Shown piece after piece: positions 31,486 through 41,068 of a DNA stretch of 50,315 nt (positions within the stretch are counted from its first letter, which is position 1; each line of letters opens with the position of its first letter). The stretch comes from Darksidea phi. Taxonomy: Eukaryota; Ascomycota; Dothideomycetes; Pleosporales; Lentitheciaceae. Below the pieces are notes generated by a model, which saw nothing but the letters and a program-made list of their open reading frames with translations, had not been told where the DNA came from and searched no databases. Both the position numbers and the translations under genes were made by a program. The stretch is from positions 1-50,315 of the forward strand of contig JASJFT010000282.1 of the NCBI GenBank assembly GCA_030770425.1. Reading direction: 5' to 3'.

Positions 31486-32379
31486 GGGCCTTTCTGCACG
31501 AACTCCTTCGTGAGGCTAAACTCTCCAGTGTTACTGCATAGCAAAAGACGCATTGCTACGCAGGCAGCTCTGCCGGACGCAGAAAGTAGGAATAGAGTCG
31601 TCTCGGAGGCTCAACGTGGTAGCCTAGCTGAGGAGAGTAACGCCGCAACTCGGTCGTCCGAGAAAGTCAGCCCACGCTCCGAAGGTTAGCGCGCACCCCA
31701 GGAAACAGGGATAATGAGCTTTACTAAAGGATCCATCGAAAAGTAGCATAGTGCTAGTGCTATAAGTTGATTCCGCTGTGCGTTGGCATGTTAAGGAAGG
31801 CTAAACAAGTTCAGCTAAGGGCGGGCGATTGCACAGCCCACAGTGTGGCGCGGTAAGGCTGACATGTGAGGTTAGCCGAAGGCGATTTTGCAATGCACCA
31901 AACTGAAGAGACGAACACCTTGGTGACGCTAGCAGGGAGGATGGCCGACCCGCACCGGCACAGACTTTGTGCGGGAGGCGTTACGTTGTTCCAAATCGTA
32001 TAGAAAGTAAGAGGTTGTGATGAATGAGAGAGTTGTTGCCACCGGCCAGGGAGCGCTAAAACGCTTCGAGCACAGATTGCAAGCAGATCAGGCCTCCCAA
32101 GTACCCGGAACAGTGCCCACTGCGGGAACTAAAATGGGTCCTATGGCTAGCCAGGCACAACTGGCAATCGGCGTATAACAAGTCGGACGGGTGCAATCTA
32201 TCGACGAAGCCCATGACAGTCCTAGCTAAGAAAGAGCTACCCGATTTGGCATGCCAACCCACGAGCTAAGCTCCGCCGCGGTGGCGCAGAGCGCATGGTG
32301 TGGCAGCGAGGGTCTTCAGCCCTACAGTACTTGTACTTTTACCGACGCTAAGTATTGATCCGACCGATTGGGTTGTTCT
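31486..32379. other. Intergenic with no supported gene
   Basis: Contains dispersed repeat copy 2 and short open frames on both strands (for example 32056-32262 minus). Nothing recognisable. Confidence 0.35.
31913..31980 (+). repeat. Dispersed 68-bp repeat, copy 2
   Basis: Ungapped match to 29452-29519. In this copy CCCGCAC and GTGCGGG can pair as a 7-bp stem near the right end; the other copy has lost part of that pairing. Confidence 0.6.
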
Positions 32380-32389
32380 TAGCGGGCGA

Positions 32390-32605
32390 CTTTGCGCGTG
32401 CGACCCATAGATGTCAAAATGATCCTGATGTGCCTTAGCTTGTTGTAACTTATACACAAAGCAGCTCTCACGCGACGCGATGTACTTTGGAGATATCGAC
32501 AACATAGAAGCGCTGCTTCTCGGGAACAGTTCGTCCTGATGCGCCTCGGCCTGTCGTGGCTTATGAATATGACAGCTCTTGCGGGACCGCGATACACTCT
32601 GGGGG
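32390..32605 (+). pseudogene. Possible ankyrin-repeat debris
   Basis: Two diverged ~115-bp units. The plus frame reads DAMYFGDIDNIEALL, like an ankyrin helix pair, and around each unit NDPDVP-LVVTYTQSSSHAT and, frame-shifted, SPDAPRPVVAYEYDSSCGTA appear at matching places. Stops and frameshifts interrupt them. Ankyrin repeats are common C-terminal domains of fungal NLR proteins, so this may belong with the patatin relic upstream (inference). Confidence 0.35.
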
Positions 32606-32695
32606 ACACACATAGTGAAGGAAGATTACGAGTTTAATCTGCGTGCTGCCTCGTAGGAAAATAACAAGTGCGGCAATAACTATTAACGAGCCGTC

Positions 32696-34318
32696 CTAGG
32701 GTATGGCCCTGCTGTTTTCTACCTGGCCATAGGGACGTTGCGGAGTAGAAAGCTTAACATAGCCAGAGAGCTCGAGCTTATCGCTATCAGCCATCATAGC
32801 CGCATACCATTCCGCTTCATCGGCCAAAAATTCCTTTGCCGCCTGTTCGTCGCTAGCATCCAAGGGCTCCTCCCCCTTTGCAATTTGGCCCAGCTGCGTA
32901 CCTGCAAGACGCAAACCCATGGAGATATCCTCAAGGGCTTTCTGAGGTTTGATAGAGCTCGTGATGCGGCCTTCGAGGATGTCGTTCGCGAGCCGTGGCT
33001 CCTGGGCGGCCGGCCGACCAAGGCCGACGCCGTCGACAACATCGAGAGCACCGACCATGGCCGCGGCGCTGCGGATGCCGCCTGTGACGAAGACCTTGGT
33101 CTTTCGCGGCGACTGGCCAAGCGCTGGCACAATTTTCTCTGCGAATTCGATGAAGAAGGCTTCGCGGCGGCGCGTGCTCTCGCGCTCCCATGTCATACCA
33201 AAGTTCTGCCACGTGCCGCCGCTCAGTTCCACGTAGTCGAATGGCCCGCCGTCTTCGCCGTCGCCTTCGCTGGCATCGATTGTGGCGACGAGTTCGCGCG
33301 CCTCCTCGGCCGTGAGCCCGCCCTCCTGGAACTCGGCACTGTTCAGCTTGATGGCGAGTATGAAGTCCTTGGGGACCCGAGGGCTGGACCGCACGCCTCG
33401 CGCGATCTCCACGACGATGCGCGCCCGGTTGCTGATGGTGCCGCCGTAGGCATCGGTGCGCCGGTTCATGCGACCTGAGAGGAACTGCGCTAGAAGGTAG
33501 CCGTGCGCCGCGTGTAGCTGCATGCCATCGAAGCCTGCCGCCGCCAGGTACTCGGCCGCGTGTACGAAGCTGGCCACGACGTGGTCAATGTCGGCCTGGG
33601 TCGCGGCGCGGGGCTTCGCGTAGAATTCTCCGAGCGGCCCTTTCTTCGGCGCTGTGATTCCTTGTCAGTAACTAACTGGTCTATGTGGCTTGCGACTTAG
33701 GCTGGCAGAGCCTCGGTGGAGCATGGATATAGTAGGGATTATGAGCACAGGGGATTTTTGAGTGTCGCTGTGAATGCAAGAGAAAACTCACCAAGTTGAA
33801 TGTCACTTGCTGAGATAGTGTCGCTGCGGATGTGGGCATGCAGCTGGTTGCCCGGGTGAGCCGTTTGCCCGATGATGAGAGCTCCATTGGCCTTTGCAGC
33901 CTTGGCTATAGCGACGAAACCCTCGAACCTAGGCCCAGATGGAGCATCTTTGAGAGTGATTATCATATCGCCAATGGCATTGAGTTGGTCATATTCGATG
34001 TCGATGTTGCCAGTTTCGATGATACCAAACGTGTTGGCCCCCTCGCCCCAACTACGATCATTCTGTCGTCAGCGTCTTGAAAGATAATCTTGACTTGCTG
34101 GAATTTGTATGGCTTGCTCACCGTCCGTACAGCTCTACGCTCTCTTTAGTCGGCATTCCCCTTTGGCTGATATCCTTGGAGCTCCAGGATCCCAGACCTT
34201 CGGTCATGGCGGTTTTCATGAGGCGATTGCGAGCAATCTTCCCGGAGGGGCGGAAGACCAATGGCTCTCTGAGTGGCGCTACGTCTACCAGCTCGCCTTT
34301 CCAGCGGTTAGAGGGCAT
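32696..34318 (-). CDS. NADH:flavin oxidoreductase, Old Yellow Enzyme family (HxxH type)
   Basis: Exon 1 is 34122-34318, intron 34052-34121, exon 2 33792-34051, intron 33661-33791, exon 3 32696-33660; 473 aa. Splicing restores ELYGRWGEGANTFGIIETGN and ISASDIQLGITAPKKG in frame. It is an FMN-binding TIM barrel: N-terminal RNRLMKTAMTEG, TAHPGNQL, ISASD, and the substrate-binding LHAAHGYLLAQFLSG with His/His near residues 202 and 205 as in YqjM/2,4-dienoyl-CoA-reductase-like members. DAYGG, GGTWQN, VTGGIRSAAAM and GLGRP follow. Such enzymes reduce activated C=C bonds with NAD(P)H. No signal peptide. It is divergent from the epoxide hydrolase across a promoter with a 136-bp tandem duplication. Confidence 0.92.
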
Positions 34319-35071
34319 TTTAAATGAATGAATGGATTTATTTCAGATGAAGGAGTTTGTTCAGCTCTAAAGATATCTGTACAGCCTGAGCTAACTGCGA
34401 AATAGTGTCTGGTGGTGTTGAACAGTAGTAAATATACTTTGCGGAACACACCGGTCGGACACCGAGGGGTCCATGTCAACCTGCAACACTGCAATTGATT
34501 AGGAAGATGCAACATGGATTCTCGTGTAATAATTCTCGTGTAATAGAGCAGACGCACAGCGAGTACATTTGATTGTCTGGATCACGCAATTAGTCAGTAT
34601 CTGGACGCAACGCTATATTCATAATCATGCCGTACATCTAGTCAGCAGCTCAAGACCAATTATAGGAGAATGAATACGTGGCTCTCGCGGAAAGTTTATT
34701 TGTTTGTGTAGGACCCTCTCTGGGCTTCCAAAATGGGAAAAAGCTCACATTTTTCCGAATTGGGTAGTATGACTCTTTGTTCCCGGAAACTACCGAGATG
34801 CAGGTAGAGAAAGAAAAGAAAAGAGAATAACAAGAGGAACTGGCCAGGACACCCTCTGAGCTTCCTAAATGGAAAAAAGCTCACATTTTTCCGAATTGGG
34901 TAGTATGACTCTTTGTTCCCCGAAACTACCGAGATGCAGGTAGAGAAAGAAAAGAAAAGAGAATAAGAAGAGGAACATTCGCGCAGGACCGATGGATGTT
35001 GATTGTAGTATCCTAGCTGAGAAATCTTTGACTGTAGAATCCTTCACAATTCTCTCTATCTTTAAAGCACC
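34319..35071. promoter_or_regulatory. Divergent promoter of OYE-1 and epoxide hydrolase
   Basis: A 753-bp region without a gene, holding the tandem duplication listed separately. CGG-N6-CCG occurs at 34784-34795 in the first repeat unit; in the second unit the left half is changed. Confidence 0.5.
34711..34982. repeat. 136-bp tandem duplication in the divergent promoter
   Basis: Units 34711-34846 and 34847-34982 are nearly identical through GCTTCC-AAATGG, AGCTCACATTTTTCCGAATT, TAGTATGACTCTTTG and the AAGAAAAGAAAAGAGAATAA purine tract. Each holds an inverted repeat GGAAAAA/TTTTTCC. Differences are concentrated at the unit edges. It ends ~90 bp before the epoxide hydrolase ATG. Confidence 0.9.
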
Positions 35072-36490
35072 ATGCTCTGCCAATCCCTGTGGAAGCTGAG
35101 TTTCACAGTCAATCTCCTCTCACCCATAGCGACCAACGCGTCGCCTACGAGACGGAATGACACTCCTTCGGTCGCCCTCACCGCGGCTGATTTAGGTCTC
35201 AACTTCGAAGCTACTTTCACCACTGAGGTCACCCCATTCAATATTACGGTGAGCCAGTCGTTCCTTGACTGGACTCATCTCAAGGTCTCTCTTACTCGCA
35301 TTGTGGACAATACCCCAGGCCAGCCAGAGTTCACCGACGGCCCGCCCAAGCGTATCGTGGAGAATGTGTCATCCTTTTGGAGCTCCAACTACTCCTGGCG
35401 GGCTGTTGAGACCCACCTAAACACACGGCTCCGCCAGTTCACAACTATCGTCACGGCCCCGGACTTCTTCAATGACACGCTCATCCCGCTGCACTTTGTC
35501 CACCACAGATCCCCTCGTGCCGATGCCATTCCGCTGCTACACATCCATGGCTGGCCTGGCTCCTTTGTCGAGGTCGAGCCTCTGATAGATGCTCTGACCA
35601 ATCCCCCCAATGCGAGTCTCCCAGCCTTCCACGTGGTGGCGCCATCGATCCCGGGATTTGGCTTTTCACCCTCACCTCTCAAGGAGGGCATGGGGATCAG
35701 GGCCATCGGCGCCGCAATAAACGCCCTAATGCAGAAACTTGGATATCACAGATACGTCGCCCAGGGCGGCGACTTTGGAGCTATCATCGAGCGCGCCATG
35801 GCGGCAGACTTACCTGAAGCCGTTGTGGCGCTCCACTCATATTTCTGGGTCATGTCTCCAGCCCCGTCCGACCTCCAGAGATATTTTGAAGGCTCCGTGA
35901 CCGACGATGAAAAGCTTTTCATCGAACGTACCGAGAGCTTCAATCGGGGCCTGTGGACGAGCTTCGGATCGGCCCAGACGCTGCGACCGCGGAAACTGAG
36001 CGCGGCATTAGCTGATAGCCCGGTTGGACTAGCCATGTGGTTTTATGATCTAGAACAAGGGGTGACATGGAACCCAGATCAGGTGTGGACGCCTGAGAGG
36101 ATTATTACTTGGGCCATGATGCATTGGATCCCAGGGGTATATGGGGCCCTTGCTATATATGAATACGCGGCGCAGGTAAACGTTGCACTCTCCGCTGAAC
36201 GTATCATGACTTGTTGCTGATCTCTTCCCAAGGACCATGTGTTATCGACCGATGGTTTCGATATTTTCCCCTACGTTCTGCAGCCCGTCGCCCTCTCTGA
36301 GTTTGCGCTTGACATCTGGTATGGGCTACCGCTTGACTGGGCTCAGCGTCGTGGGAACGTAAAGGTGCGCAATGTCCACGATCGAGGCGGTCATCTCCCG
36401 ACCTTGGACGCTCCAGACTTGGTCCTGAATGATACGTGGGCCTTTTTTGGGAACGCCAAGCTCTCAAAGACCGAAAACATTCGATTTTAA
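35072..36490 (+). CDS. Epoxide hydrolase (EHN-domain alpha/beta hydrolase), probably secreted
   Basis: Exon 1 is 35072-36175, a 57-bp intron lies at 36176-36232, exon 2 is 36233-36490; 453 aa. Residues ~30-140 match the epoxide hydrolase N-terminal domain (SWRAVETHLNTRLRQF). HGWPGS near residue 159 is the oxyanion motif, SIPGFGFS follows, and the nucleophile is D234 in QGGDFGAII; catalytic His H422 sits in RGGHLPTLDAP. It opens with a hydrophobic stretch after a Lys (MLCQSLWKLSFTVNLL) and has many NxT/S sites (NASP, NITV, NYSW, NDTL), so secretion is likely but the signal is weak. The enzyme adds water to epoxides, giving diols; a juvenile-hormone/microsomal-type member rather than soluble sEH. 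The final part (AKLSKTENIRF) is normal in length. Confidence 0.9.
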
Positions 36491-37627
36491 GGAAACCTGC
36501 TCCCCGCTCTAGATAGCTCGCCATTCCTGCTACAGTTCATTAAGAGTGGTGATCGGTACTTGCCAGATTAAATTGCCAGGATTACCTCAATAATCCTCTG
36601 CCCAAGGAGGACGCTCTTGATATCCTTCGCGCCAGCCCCGTGTTTCTCTCGGGCCATCAGTGGCCCAGTCGTATACATTCTGCTGCCCTGACTAGACGAA
36701 ATCCCTTAAGGATTTGTCTCAAATACACTACTTTCATCTCATATTTGTTCGCGCGCCACAAAAGCTTCAAAAAAAGTCTTACGGCCTCTCTTTGAACACA
36801 CAGCCCATCTTGTTTCAACTGTAGAGTATCTGCGGGTGGCTACGACAGCTCAGCAGGTATACTAGAGCAATAAAACATGGAAATAGAGTGATTCTACACG
36901 TGTTAAGCTGAGTAGCGCCAACCTTCAGGTTGGCGGGTGGCACGAGTAGTGTGGCTTTACGTCGGAAATGGACCGAAATACCACTGTTTCGAACCCGAAT
37001 GCCACCATTCCAATGGTAGGCTTCGGCCTACCACAGGGCTCTCGGGCTGTAGATGTCGCACGCTAGCAAGGAGCTGTATTAGTAAGCTTGTCGTGCGGTT
37101 CCTGTAGATAGCCATGCTAGGGTGAACACAAAGGACAATATACGATTTTCTCATCATAATGAGCCCACACATCCCACATGCAAAAGTGCGACACCTTGTG
37201 TAGCCCCACCGCCCCACCCACAAAAGACGGTGGGCATGAGTTGCTTCGATGAAAAGTAGGACGCGTGTCGCACGGCAAGCATGTTTCGGAACATCTGTAT
37301 TAATAATCAAGCTGTGTACTTCGTCAAATATCTGCGGGGTAAAAACTCCCTCACATCTACAAGACACTTACAACACACAATACACACAATTTTCTCAATA
37401 CAAGACTGTTTCCCATCATATTATTTGGCGTTGTTTTGATCCCTCTTTGCACCCGCACATCTCAGTGCGACAACGTGCCTTCAATTCAGATTGAGGATCG
37501 TCCTGTGTTCACTTGAGATCTAGCCTTGGAGGTTTAGCAGAGTGACTCAGACATAACATCATACAATTCATTTTCATAGCATCGACAGTTTCCCATCGAT
37601 AATTACGGCTGATCTTGCTTAACGGAT
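36491..37627. other. 1.1-kb intergenic region with two perfect hairpins
   Basis: No intact gene. On minus, near 36560-36670, a frame reads MAREKHGAGAKDIKSVLLG then a stop, protein-like but unidentified. CGCCAACC-TTCA-GGTTGGCG lies at 36916-36935 and GGTAGGC-TTCG-GCCTACC at 37015-37032, both perfect stems with four-base loops. The minus ORF at 36957-37367 has no ATG at its head and no domain. The last ~250 bp are the regulator's promoter. Confidence 0.45.
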
Positions 37628-39417
37628 ATGGATCCATCGAATTCGTCAGACTTAACCGAGCTCCGTCAGAGCTTTGTGGACAATAGTATCAAGTCTCCAG
37701 CAGCAGCCAGTGGTGAGTGACCTGAATAGCGCCATCAAACGTAATAACACCGGCATTTAGCACCAAGGAAAGGAGAGCAGTTCCAATTCATCTCGATCCA
37801 GAACCCCGGAGAAGCCAAGGGCCGACAGAATCAGCATCGGCTTCGCTCCCACGCAGTGAAGCGGGCCCTGAGGACAAAGAAGGCGCTGCAGGAAAAGGAG
37901 GCTCAGGACGCCTCCATGGCAGTAGCTCTTTGTCCGGGGGGTCCAGGGCGAGCACACCTACTGACTAAGGAAGCAGAGACTTTCACGGTACCATCTCTTG
38001 GCCCACCCTCGCGACTCTTGGACCCTTCGCTCATCTTCGGGGTTGCGTCGCCTAGGCTGCGTGAGCTGCTCCTGCCCTCGCCGGCAAAGTACGCGGCCGA
38101 GCCTGTTTTCAGCCTCTCGGAGGATATCGTATTCCAGACATATCGATCCGTCTTCCGAGTTGGGCTCACCGAACCGGCGCTGTTGAATGCCGTCATGCTG
38201 ACCCTGGTCCCTGCCACAGAAGGGCTCGGCACCAGTCGCGAGGCTCTCGAATACAAAGACAAAGCTATCACGTCACTGCGGTCCACTCTTGGAACTTTGG
38301 ACTTAACTGTCTTGGAGTCTACCATGGGGGCCATCTTGTTGTTGGCGGGCTTAGAGGTTCGCAATGCTCTGTTTCTTCTTTTATTTTCCTGTCTTGTTTT
38401 TCCCGGAGGACAGAGCAGATATGCTGACGCACAACGAAGGCTCGGCTGGGAATGAAGTCGCAGGTCGAGGCGCACATGGGGGGCATCAGTCAGCTTCTTA
38501 GCCTGAGCCGAAGGTCGAAGAGGCACCTGACGGATGGGATAAAGCGTGCCGTCTTCTGGTAAGAAAATACCCATGTCCGACCTAGTGCGCCACCGTCAGA
38601 TCTCGGATTAAGATCTAACGGATTCTCAGGCAAGACTTGAACTCGGCGCTCCTGGCTGGATCTCATCGCATCGTTGACCACAACACATTTGTCGAGCTGC
38701 GCTGGATTAGAGACCCGTGGGACTCCGCATTCGAGCTTGGTCTGGGCTTCCAGCGTGTGATGCATCTTCTAGACGATGATCTAGTCACGATCCTGGAAGA
38801 CATCCACTCACTGCAGTGCAAGCGGGACTCGGCCAGCTTTTCGTGTGACGACGCCGTGGATCTGATCCATGTAGACAATCAGCAGGCTTCGATACAGTCC
38901 CGCATATACAACAGGCTGGTAGACGCGAGCCTGTCTCCTCTCCTAAGGTGTTTCTACACGGCGGCATACTTGGGCGCGACTGTGCTCTGCTGCAAAGTCT
39001 GGTTTGTGTCCGTGATCCCGGTATGCGTTTCACATTCTCCATTAGAAGCCCTGCTACATGAGATGTGCTGACCCGTGCTAGTCTTTTGTGTCTCGCCATC
39101 TTCTACATATTTTACAGGGCCTGGCGGACGATCTAACGTGGAACTGGCATGCGGACTTGCTATTGTGGCTTCTGACTATTGGTGCATCCTTTTCGTCCGA
39201 GGGAAATATCCGCTCCGAATATGTTTCCTTGCTACATGCCCAAGCCGCCAAGGGAAGGGACAGAGCATACAGCTCCTGGCCTGAAGCACAACAGGTGCTA
39301 AAGCAATACATCTGGTCGGACAAGGCAATAGCAGACAAGGTGAAGCAGTTTTGGTTAGGGTACTATATCTCTCGTGACGACGTCTTGGCATCAAGACAAA
39401 CGGCAAGTTTTCAATAA
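37628..39417 (+). CDS. Fungal_trans_2-like regulator lacking a Zn2Cys6 cluster
   Basis: Five exons: 37628-37712, 37761-38356, 38440-38558, 38630-39020, 39118-39417; 496 aa. All junctions keep frame; the donor at 38357 is GTTCGC, weaker than the rest. The N-terminus has QFQFISIQNPGEAKG followed by a basic HRLRSHAVKRALRTKK, the opening of a Pezizomycotina family with a fungal-specific transcription-factor domain but no zinc cluster. The helical body includes DLTVLESTMGAILLLAGLE, RLGMKSQVEAHMGGISQLL and LLLWLLTIGASFS, as in Fungal_trans_2. No C6 motif is visible anywhere in the frame. It lies centrally among the four enzyme genes and could be their regulator, but the family includes many unlinked copies, so this is inference. 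Confidence 0.75.
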
Positions 39418-39488
39418 TATGCCAAGTGGAGAGCAAATCGAGCCTGACTGAGCTTCCCATCACTTGTATTTCTTCTCCGTAATCTTGT

Positions 39489-40265
39489 CTATACTCGTGC
39501 AAGGATTTTTTCCGCCTCGGTCTTCAACGCGGCCAGAGCCATAGTCTGGAGCGTGGGTCCAATACTCATCCTAGCCACGCCAATTTGAGCTAACTGCTTA
39601 ACCGTTAGGCCATCGGACGACAGCTTCAGCATGACGCTGAGCCTCCCAGCAAATTCCGCGACTAGACGCTCCACTTCTACTTTGGCTATCCCTCGCCCTC
39701 CTCCCCACACGAAGACGTTAGTGGCGCCGGCTTCGAGATACTGCTTGCCTCTCTCGATCACCTCGTCGAGCTCCCCGCCCAGGACGAGCGTGTCGCAACG
39801 CGCGTTGACGACAAAATCGGTAACTCCACGGCTTGCGGCTGCCGCCAGGACGCGGCGGACGCGCTTTGCGGCCACAGATACCGGGTATAGCTTGCCAGTG
39901 GCCATTTCCACGTCTTCGAGGTTGACGCCGACAACGCCAAGATCGATGAGGCGGCCGATGTTTTCCTCGAGCGCATCGCCATAGCCGTCCTGGATATCGA
40001 CCGTCAGCGGCTTGTCCGTATGCTTAGCGACAGCAGCGATGCCCCGCACAGCAGCTAGGTTGGTCTCGAAGTCCAGATCCTGGTCTTGCAGGCCTGCAGC
40101 CCGGGCAATGGCGTAGCTGGCCGTAGCGAGGGCGTCGGTCCAAGGTAGCGAGGCGACCGCCTCGGCCGACAGACGGTCGTAGACATTGGTGAGCACGAGG
40201 GGCCGGCCTCTCTGCTGGTGGAGAGCCTTGAATGCTTGTGCAGTGTTGTTGGTGGCTGAAGCCAT
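39489..40265 (-). CDS. PEP mutase/isocitrate lyase superfamily enzyme
   Basis: One exon, 258 aa, ATG at 40265. It starts with the family block FKALHQQRGRPLVLTNVYD (usual form: LH-GD-PLVLPN-WD). DIQDGYGDALEENI carries the Mg-binding Asp and the GYGD loop, GVNLEDVE the next acidic site, and NARCDTLVLGG the NARxD-type strand. It ends with the typical QLAQIGVARMSIGP segment. The classical isocitrate lyase KKCGH catalytic loop is absent. Members cleave or form C-C or P-C bonds of oxalo-acid type substrates (methylisocitrate, oxaloacetate, petal-death-protein substrates, phosphonopyruvate); the substrate is not predictable here. It is cytosolic by appearance. Its stop lies 72 bp from the regulator's stop and it is divergent from the second OYE gene. 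Confidence 0.9.
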   Translation of the reverse strand: MASATNNTAQAFKALHQQRGRPLVLTNVYDRLSAEAVASLPWTDALATASYAIARAAGLQDQDLDFETNLAAVRGIAAVAKHTDKPLTVDIQDGYGDALEENIGRLIDLGVVGVNLEDVEMATGKLYPVSVAAKRVRRVLAAAASRGVTDFVVNARCDTLVLGGELDEVIERGKQYLEAGATNVFVWGGGRGIAKVEVERLVAEFAGRLSVMLKLSSDGLTVKQLAQIGVARMSIGPTLQTMALAALKTEAEKILARV

Positions 40266-41068
40266 GGTTGTTTTTAACTCGAGTCTCTGTCGCTTGCGTG
40301 TTTATTGTAAATTCAGCTAGAGTAAAGGAGAAATATCACATAGGAGCCACGCACTTATATGTAGTTTCTAAAAGTACGATATCTATGGCAAGTGGTTCTA
40401 AGCAGTTTAGTAAGACGTGCGTGGCGTAAGACATGACAACAGCACGAGCCTACCATACCTAGGTAGGCAACAAAGGGCTTAATCTTATAAACGCCAAGCC
40501 TGCGGGTAGTAATCTAGGGATAGAAGAATTCTCCGTTTTGGGATTAGAAGCAGCTAAACATTTTTCCTAGAAAGGCAGGCATGCTTAGTATGCATCTAAA
40601 GTATATCTGATTAATTATCTGGTAACTGTAAATATGCAACTAAAGTAGGTAACGTAGGTGATTAATCATCTAGTAACTGCAGAGCGTAGGGCGCTTCTGC
40701 ACGTAAGTAAACAGGCTGTGGACACTTGACCACCACATGATTCTATCTGTCCTTCACCTCGACCTATTATTATCATTATGCTGACCAATATATCTACTTA
40801 ATAGTATGCGATTACTAGTCGCTATCGACGAATGGTGTCTTGACAATGGATGCTTGGAGTTACCAGAGGTAGTCATTCCCACTCAAGTGTGGCGCGGATG
40901 TTTTGCGCGTCCTCGCAAGCCTCCTTTTATATCAGGTTGCCATTATATTAAGCCGGATACCCGCGAACTGAGGTTCTAGATACTCTGCATTCCAACCTCA
41001 TCTCACCGTTCTAGCGCCCTCTCGTCTTGGACAATCTTCCAGTTCTGCTTGCTTGACATTCACCTGCC
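40266..41068. promoter_or_regulatory. Divergent intergenic region of PEP-mutase-like gene and OYE-2
   Basis: No gene. AT-rich middle with an imperfect direct repeat (40590-40683: ATGCA-CTAAAGTA then GATTAAT-ATCT-GTAACTG, two units). CGG-N4-CCG occurs at about 40953-40962. The CT-rich leader precedes 41069. Confidence 0.45.

Noticed and set aside
31950..31980. Helitron-type 3' hairpin in repeat copy 2
   Set aside because: No CTRR end, no Rep/helicase remnants, and the stem is not kept in copy 1.
32266..32613. 115-codon minus ORF with an internal repeat
   Set aside because: The repeat is explained by the duplicated ankyrin-like DNA on the plus strand; the minus translation has no known repeat type.
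32738..33478. 246-codon plus ORF
   Set aside because: Antisense shadow of OYE-1 exon 3.
36970..37035. tRNA-like 'TTTCGAACCC' segment
   Set aside because: No matching acceptor, D-arm or anticodon arms could be folded around it.
36957..37367. 136-codon minus ORF
   Set aside because: Starts at GTG, has no domain and spans the hairpin-bearing intergenic DNA.
37903..38574. 223-codon minus ORF
   Set aside because: Antisense of the regulator's exon 2-3, no domain; the plus strand has coherent exons.
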